From Lachnospiraceae bacterium (GTDB lineage: Bacteria; Bacillota; Clostridia; Lachnospirales; Lachnospiraceae): a DNA stretch of 9,758 nucleotides. The notes beneath the pieces were generated by a model. That model was not told the origin of the DNA and searched no databases. It was given only the letters and a program-made list of their open reading frames with translations. A program made the position numbers and the translations under genes. This document shows, one piece after another, positions 5,468-9,758 of the stretch (positions within the stretch are counted from its first letter, which is position 1; every line of letters begins with the position of its first letter). Location of the stretch: NCBI GenBank assembly GCA_003507655.1, contig DNUZ01000029.1, positions 1 to 9,758 of the forward strand. Direction: 5' to 3'.

Positions 5468-8400
5468 GGTAACGTAAGAAGAGTGTACGCAGAGAAGAAA
5501 CCGGCATATGCCGTTGCAGCGAAAGAACTGCAGTCTGAAATTAAGAGTTACTTGGGAATTAAGACCGTAACAGGTGTGCGGGTATTAATTCGTTATGATA
5601 TAGAAAATGTCTCAGAAGAGACTTATAAAAAAGCATTGGGAACCGTGTTCTTTGAGCCGCCGGTTGACGATGTGTATGAGGAAAATTTTGAGTTAAACGG
5701 TGCAAAGACTTTCAGTGTGGAATACCTTCCGGGACAGTTCGACCAGAGAGCCGATTCCGCAGAGCAGTGTTTAAAACTGTTAAAAGAAGAGGAAGAACCG
5801 ATCATCCGTACCGCGACAACTTATGTGATCGAGGGTGAGATCACCGATGCGGAATTAGAAGCAATTAAGAATTACTGCATCAATCCGGTAGATTCAAGAG
5901 AGACCGGAATGGAAAAACCGGTTACATTAGTGACAGAATTTGAGGAGCCGGCAGATGTGGCAGTTTTTGACGGCTTTATGGATATGGAAGAGAAGGCATT
6001 CAAGGATTTATATGATTCTTTAGGACTTGCTATGACGTTTAAGGATTTTCTGCATATCCAGAATTATTTTAAGAGTGAGGAAAAGAGAAATCCATCCATG
6101 ACCGAAATCCGTGTTTTGGATACCTACTGGTCAGACCACTGCCGTCATACGACATTCTCTACGGAACTTACGGATGTGACCTTTGAGGATGGATATTTTA
6201 AAGCACCATTAGAAAAGACTTATCAGGAGTATTTAGATACACACAAAGAGATCTACGCAGGAAGAGATGACAAATTTGTCTGCCTGATGGACATTGCATT
6301 GATGGCAATGAAGAAGTTAAGAAAAGAAGGAAAATTAGAGGATTTAGAGGAGTCTGAGGAAATCAATGCCTGCTCGATCGTTGTGCCGGTTGAGGTAGAC
6401 GGTGTGACAGAGGAGTGGCTTGTCAATTTTAAAAATGAAACACACAACCATCCGACGGAAATCGAGCCTTTCGGTGGTGCAGCAACCTGTCTTGGCGGTG
6501 CAATCCGTGACCCGCTTTCCGGACGTACTTATGTATACCAGGCAATGCGTGTAACCGGAGCAGCAGACCCGACGGTTTCCGTAAAAGATACGATGGAGGG
6601 CAAACTGCCACAGAAAAAACTGGTACGCGGAGCGGCAGACGGTTACAGCTCCTATGGTAACCAGATTGGTCTTGCAACCGGTTATGTAAAGGAGATCTAT
6701 CATCCGGACTATGTAGCAAAACGTATGGAGATTGGTGCAGTGATGGGAGCTGCCCCAAGACGTGCCGTACAGAGACTGACTTCTGGTCCGGGCGATATCA
6801 TCATCCTGCTCGGCGGAAGAACAGGACGTGACGGCTGTGGCGGTGCAACCGGTTCTTCTAAGGCACATACCACACAGTCGATCGATACCTGTGGTGCCGA
6901 GGTGCAAAAGGGTAATCCACCGACAGAGCGAAAGATCCAGAGACTTTTCAGAAGAGAAGAAGTGGCTCATATTATTAAAAAATGTAACGATTTTGGTGCA
7001 GGAGGTGTGTCTGTTGCAATCGGCGAGTTAGCAGACGGTCTTCGCGTGCAGTTAGACAAGGTGCCGAAAAAATATGCAGGACTTGACGGTACAGAGCTTG
7101 CAATTTCCGAATCCCAGGAGCGTATGGCAGTAGTCATTGCACCACAGGATGTAGAGCAGTTTTTAGCTTATGCAAAGGAAGAAAACTTAGAGGCAGTTGA
7201 AGTTGCAGTCGTAACAGAAGAGCCACGTCTTGTTTTAGAGTGGAGAGGAAAAGAGATCGTCAATATTTCCAGAGCTTTCTTAGATACCAATGGTGCACAT
7301 CAGGAAACTGCTGTTACGGTTGAGATGCCGGATGAAAAGGAAAAATTCTTTGGCAAAAAAGAGTTGAGCGGCGTAGCCGATGCACTTGCAGCAGGCAATG
7401 TGAAAAAAGCATGGATGACGATGTTAGCCGATTTAAATGTATGCTCCCAGAAGGGACTGGTTGAGATGTTTGACGGTTCGATCGGAGCAGGAAGCGTATA
7501 TATGCCTTATGGTGGAAAATATCAGCTTACTGAGACACAGAGTATGGTTGCCAAACTTCCGGTTGCAAAGGGCAGCAGTGATACAGTAACGATGATGGCA
7601 TATGGTTTTGATCCATATCTGTCTTCCTGGAGCCCATATCATGGTGCAGTTTACGCTGTAGTAGAATCGGTAGCAAGAATCGTTGCAGCAGGCGGTGACT
7701 ATAAGAAGATCCGTTTTACTTTCCAGGAGTATTTCCGCAGAATGAGCGAAGATCCGAAACGCTGGAGTCAGCCGTTTGCAGCACTGCTTGGTGCTTACAG
7801 TGCACAGATGGGATTCGGACTGCCGTCTATTGGTGGAAAAGACTCTATGTCAGGAAGTTTTAACGAAATCGATGTTCCGCCGACACTTGTTTCTTTTGCG
7901 GTAGATGTTGCAAAGGAAAAAGATATCATTACACCGGAGTTCAAAAAAGCAGGCAATCCGATCGTATGGTTTAAGATTGCAAAGGATGCGTATGACCTTC
8001 CGGACTATGCACAGATGATGGACCTCTATGAAAAGATCCACAGCCTGATCGGAAACGGTGCAATCTGCTCTGCCTATGCGCTGGACGGAAAAGGTATGGC
8101 AGCAGCAGTCAGCAAGATGGCATTTGGTAATGCTCTTGGTGTGGCAATGTCAGAAAAGATTTCTGCTGATGAAATGTTTGAGCCTGGCTTTGGTCAGTTG
8201 ATCGCCGAGGTTTCTGCGGATAAACTGGAAGAAATCTTAAAAGCAGTTCCGGAGGCACAGGTTGTTGGTGAAGTTACAGCGACAGGAACATTTACCTATG
8301 GAAATATGACAATTACCATGGAGGAAGCGTTATCTGCATGGACACAGACTTTAGAAAAGGTATTCCCTACCCGTGCGACACAGGAAAAAGATGTCTTAGA

Positions 8401-9250
8401 TACACCTGTTTACACAGCAGGAAATGTTCATATATGCAAGAATAAGATTGCAAGACCGACCGTATTTATCCCTGTATTCCCAGGTACAAACTGTGAATAT
8501 GACAGTGCCCGTGCGTTTGAGGCAGCAGGTGCCGATACGATCGTGAAGGTGTTTAAAAACTTAAGTGCTGAGGATATCCGTGATTCGGTTGAGGTATTTA
8601 CAAAGGCGATCGACCAGTCTCAGATGATCATGTTCCCGGGCGGATTCAGTGCCGGTGATGAGCCGGAGGGAAGTGCGAAGTTCTTTGCAACGGCATTCCG
8701 CAATGAGAAGATGAAAGAAGCCGTGATGCGTCTGTTAAATGAGAGAGACGGTCTTGCACTTGGTATCTGTAACGGTTTCCAGGCATTGATCAAACTTGGT
8801 CTTGTGCCTTACGGAGAAATTACCGCACAGAAAGAGAATTCTCCGACTCTGACTTACAATACGATCGGACGTCATATTTCTAAGATGGTGTATACGAAAG
8901 TGGTTACAAATAAATCCCCTTGGCTTGCAGGAACAGAGGTTGGAAACATTTATTGTAATCCGGCTTCCCATGGTGAGGGACGTTTTGTAGCACCAAAAGA
9001 ATGGTTAGACAAGTTATTTGAGAATGGTCAGGTGGCAACCCAGTATGTCAACGAAGCAGGCCGGCCGACCATGGATGAAGAGTGGAATGTCAATGGCTCT
9101 TACATGGCAATTGAGGGTATCACAAGTCCGGATGGACGTGTCCTTGGTAAAATGGCTCATGCAGAGAGAAAAGGACGCTCTGTGGCAATGAATATCTACG
9201 GAGAGCAGGATATGAAGCTGTTTGAGTCCGGAGTGAAGTATTTTAAATAG
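5465..9250 (+). CDS. purL: Phosphoribosylformylglycinamidine synthase, single-chain PurL
   Basis: The product is a 1261-aa cytoplasmic enzyme of de novo purine synthesis: FGAR + ATP + glutamine to FGAM + ADP + Pi + glutamate. It is the fused clostridial type, with synthetase and glutaminase in one chain, so no separate PurQ or PurS is needed. The N-terminal PurS-like region is ~1-160. The synthetase hallmarks are TYWSDHCRHTTF (220-231), KNETHNHPTEIEPFGGAATC (323-342), ATGSSKAH (461-468) and, in the second half, LPSIGGKDSMSGSF (786-799). The class I glutaminase domain begins at ~997 (PTVFIPVFPGTNC), with nucleophile C1102 in GICNGFQ, conserved SHGEGRF (1168-1174) and the catalytic pair H1232/E1234 in MAHAER. 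The length matches the family and no key residue is missing. It is a lone gene here, apart from other pur genes, with its own promoter and terminator and a divergent LysR regulator. Confidence 0.97.
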   Translation: MGNVRRVYAEKKPAYAVAAKELQSEIKSYLGIKTVTGVRVLIRYDIENVSEETYKKALGTVFFEPPVDDVYEENFELNGAKTFSVEYLPGQFDQRADSAEQCLKLLKEEEEPIIRTATTYVIEGEITDAELEAIKNYCINPVDSRETGMEKPVTLVTEFEEPADVAVFDGFMDMEEKAFKDLYDSLGLAMTFKDFLHIQNYFKSEEKRNPSMTEIRVLDTYWSDHCRHTTFSTELTDVTFEDGYFKAPLEKTYQEYLDTHKEIYAGRDDKFVCLMDIALMAMKKLRKEGKLEDLEESEEINACSIVVPVEVDGVTEEWLVNFKNETHNHPTEIEPFGGAATCLGGAIRDPLSGRTYVYQAMRVTGAADPTVSVKDTMEGKLPQKKLVRGAADGYSSYGNQIGLATGYVKEIYHPDYVAKRMEIGAVMGAAPRRAVQRLTSGPGDIIILLGGRTGRDGCGGATGSSKAHTTQSIDTCGAEVQKGNPPTERKIQRLFRREEVAHIIKKCNDFGAGGVSVAIGELADGLRVQLDKVPKKYAGLDGTELAISESQERMAVVIAPQDVEQFLAYAKEENLEAVEVAVVTEEPRLVLEWRGKEIVNISRAFLDTNGAHQETAVTVEMPDEKEKFFGKKELSGVADALAAGNVKKAWMTMLADLNVCSQKGLVEMFDGSIGAGSVYMPYGGKYQLTETQSMVAKLPVAKGSSDTVTMMAYGFDPYLSSWSPYHGAVYAVVESVARIVAAGGDYKKIRFTFQEYFRRMSEDPKRWSQPFAALLGAYSAQMGFGLPSIGGKDSMSGSFNEIDVPPTLVSFAVDVAKEKDIITPEFKKAGNPIVWFKIAKDAYDLPDYAQMMDLYEKIHSLIGNGAICSAYALDGKGMAAAVSKMAFGNALGVAMSEKISADEMFEPGFGQLIAEVSADKLEEILKAVPEAQVVGEVTATGTFTYGNMTITMEEALSAWTQTLEKVFPTRATQEKDVLDTPVYTAGNVHICKNKIARPTVFIPVFPGTNCEYDSARAFEAAGADTIVKVFKNLSAEDIRDSVEVFTKAIDQSQMIMFPGGFSAGDEPEGSAKFFATAFRNEKMKEAVMRLLNERDGLALGICNGFQALIKLGLVPYGEITAQKENSPTLTYNTIGRHISKMVYTKVVTNKSPWLAGTEVGNIYCNPASHGEGRFVAPKEWLDKLFENGQVATQYVNEAGRPTMDEEWNVNGSYMAIEGITSPDGRVLGKMAHAERKGRSVAMNIYGEQDMKLFESGVKYFK

Positions 9251-9273
9251 GATAGTTAAACAGAATAAAAGCG

Positions 9274-9318
9274 AAAGACCTTGTAGGCGGAAAAACCGTT
9301 CTATGGGGTCTTTTTTTT
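9274..9318 (+). terminator. Rho-independent terminator of purL
   Basis: AAAGACC (9274-9280) pairs with GGTCTTT (9307-9313). The stem continues inward through G-U and Watson-Crick pairs to CGG/CCG around an AAAAA loop (9291-9295), with one bulge. Eight T follow the stem's last C (9311-9318). It starts 24 nt after the purL stop. Confidence 0.92.
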
Positions 9319-9368
9319 GCTGCGAAAAAAACCATGCATTCAGAGAAAAATGTGCTAAACTAAAGAGT

Positions 9369-9614
9369 ATGCAAAGATATCTTCGTCAGGGAGGAAGACT
9401 GATACTTCGGGAGGTAACCAGTGATAACAAATTGCTGTTATGGTTTATGGATAAGATAGAGCTCCCATTGGCAAATCTGTGTGGTCACGGTGATGTGAAG
9501 ATTGCCACAAGAGGTCTGATCGCAGATTGCTGCAAGCAGGTTGGACTGAAGGTGGAAAAATCCGAGATACGAAAAGGAATGCGCCTGCATTGCGTGGTAA
9601 GGAAAGCGCAGTAA
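9369..9614 (+). pseudogene. 5'-truncated class I SAM methyltransferase remnant
   Basis: The open frame from ~9369 codes for 81 residues resembling the C-terminal third of a class I SAM-dependent methyltransferase: YLRQGGRLILREVTSDNKLL (compare the usual RVLKPGGRLIL), then WFMDKIELPLANLCGHGDVK and a final GLKVEKSEIRKGMRLHCVVRK. The N-terminal Rossmann half with the SAM-binding GxGxG is absent. Upstream lies the purL terminator, and the frame extends back only to an ATG inside the terminator stem (9303). No convincing ribosome binding site or promoter serves the ATG at 9369 (AAAGAG is only 1 nt away). It is best read as a decayed fragment left by deletion or recombination. A small expressed protein is less likely. 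The family assignment comes from pattern recognition only. Confidence 0.6.
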
Positions 9615-9629
9615 AATGTACCTGAAATC

Positions 9630-9674
9630 AAAATAAAATCAAAAAATCAACAAAATCGAAAAAAGTTGAAAAAA
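9630..9674 (+). promoter_or_regulatory. Phased A-tracts / UP-element-like region
   Basis: A runs at 9641-9646, 9652-9655, 9659-9664 and 9669-9674 have centres 8-10 bp apart, with two more at 9630-9633 and 9635-9638. They end just upstream of a strong -35 box. Such phasing bends DNA and can act as an UP element for stable-RNA promoters; the function here is inferred. Confidence 0.55.
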
Positions 9675-9678
9675 GTGC

Positions 9679-9708
9679 TTGACTTTTACCCGGAATGGAT
9701 AGTATAAT
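9679..9708 (+). promoter_or_regulatory. Promoter of downstream tRNA unit
   Basis: TTGACT (9679-9684), an 18-nt spacer and a perfect TATAAT (9703-9708) precede the tRNA at 9743 by ~35 nt. Transcription would start near 9715 and the leader would be removed by RNase P. Confidence 0.85.
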
Positions 9709-9742
9709 AACGAGGTCGGTCAGGCAAGTCCGATAACGAAAT

Positions 9743-9758
9743 GGGATCTTAGCTCAGC
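9743..9758 (+). tRNA. tRNA 5' end (partial, identity unknown)
   Basis: GGGATCT, then TA, then GCTCAGC, matches a 7-nt acceptor strand, positions 8-9 (TA) and the start of the D arm. The gene runs off the window before the anticodon, so the amino acid cannot be assigned. Confidence 0.8.

Noticed and set aside
5427..5477. 16-codon open frame overlapping the purL start out of frame
   Set aside because: It lacks a ribosome binding site and begins at the first bases of the predicted transcript; most likely chance.
6344..6970. Minus-strand 208-codon open frame inside purL
   Set aside because: It is a shadow of the well-conserved PurL coding frame, Cys/Ser/Thr-rich with no family resemblance.
1..9758. 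CRISPR array, prophage, transposon or defence island
   Set aside because: No regularly spaced repeats, transposase, integrase, phage structural gene or terminal inverted repeats are visible. The nuclease-helicase stands alone among housekeeping genes.

Overview
The window reads as ordinary chromosomal sequence from a low-to-moderate G+C Firmicute, most likely a Lachnospiraceae (Roseburia/Agathobacter/Eubacterium-rectale-like) gut Clostridium. The reasons are the clostridial single-chain PurL, strong AGGAGG-type ribosome binding sites, consensus TTGACA/TATAAT sigma-A promoters, AT-rich intergenic DNA and T-tailed intrinsic terminators. The genus is an inference from style and was not tested by search.

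Layout. (1) Positions 1-380 are the tail of a ribosomal RNA operon: the last ~74 nt of 23S rRNA, a structured ~186-nt spacer containing an imperfect tandem repeat, tRNA-Trp(CCA) and a rho-independent terminator. No 5S rRNA lies between 23S and the tRNA. (2) Positions 412-1155 on the minus strand hold larE, a PP-loop sulfur transferase with a CxxC...C cysteine set, driven by its own consensus promoter (1202-1230). (3) An AT-rich gap leads to a small plus-strand gene (1556-1792) for an HPr-like protein with no histidine, followed by a terminator hairpin whose 3' arm overlaps the next promoter. (4) Positions 1973-4342 encode a 789-aa fusion of a PD-(D/E)XK nuclease domain to an Fe-S Rad3/DinG-type helicase, starting at TTG. 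(5) A convergent LysR-type regulator (4350-5243, minus) is divergent from purL (5465-9250, plus), the 1261-aa FGAM synthase. Their 221-bp shared region holds a good promoter for each gene and an AT-rich dyad over the purL -35 region. (6) After the purL terminator comes a 5'-truncated methyltransferase-like remnant (to 9614), then phased A-tracts, a strong promoter and the first 16 nt of another tRNA at the window edge.

The genes do not form one pathway. They are mostly single-gene units between two stable-RNA loci: translation RNAs, sulfur insertion for a nickel-pincer cofactor (or a related reaction), a possible carbon-status HPr-like protein, DNA processing, and purine synthesis with a possible dedicated LysR regulator. 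I do not see a convincing undescribed multi-gene system. The most distinctive items are the nuclease-helicase fusion, the histidine-free HPr-like protein, the orphan larE, the 5S-less rRNA tail and the methyltransferase remnant.
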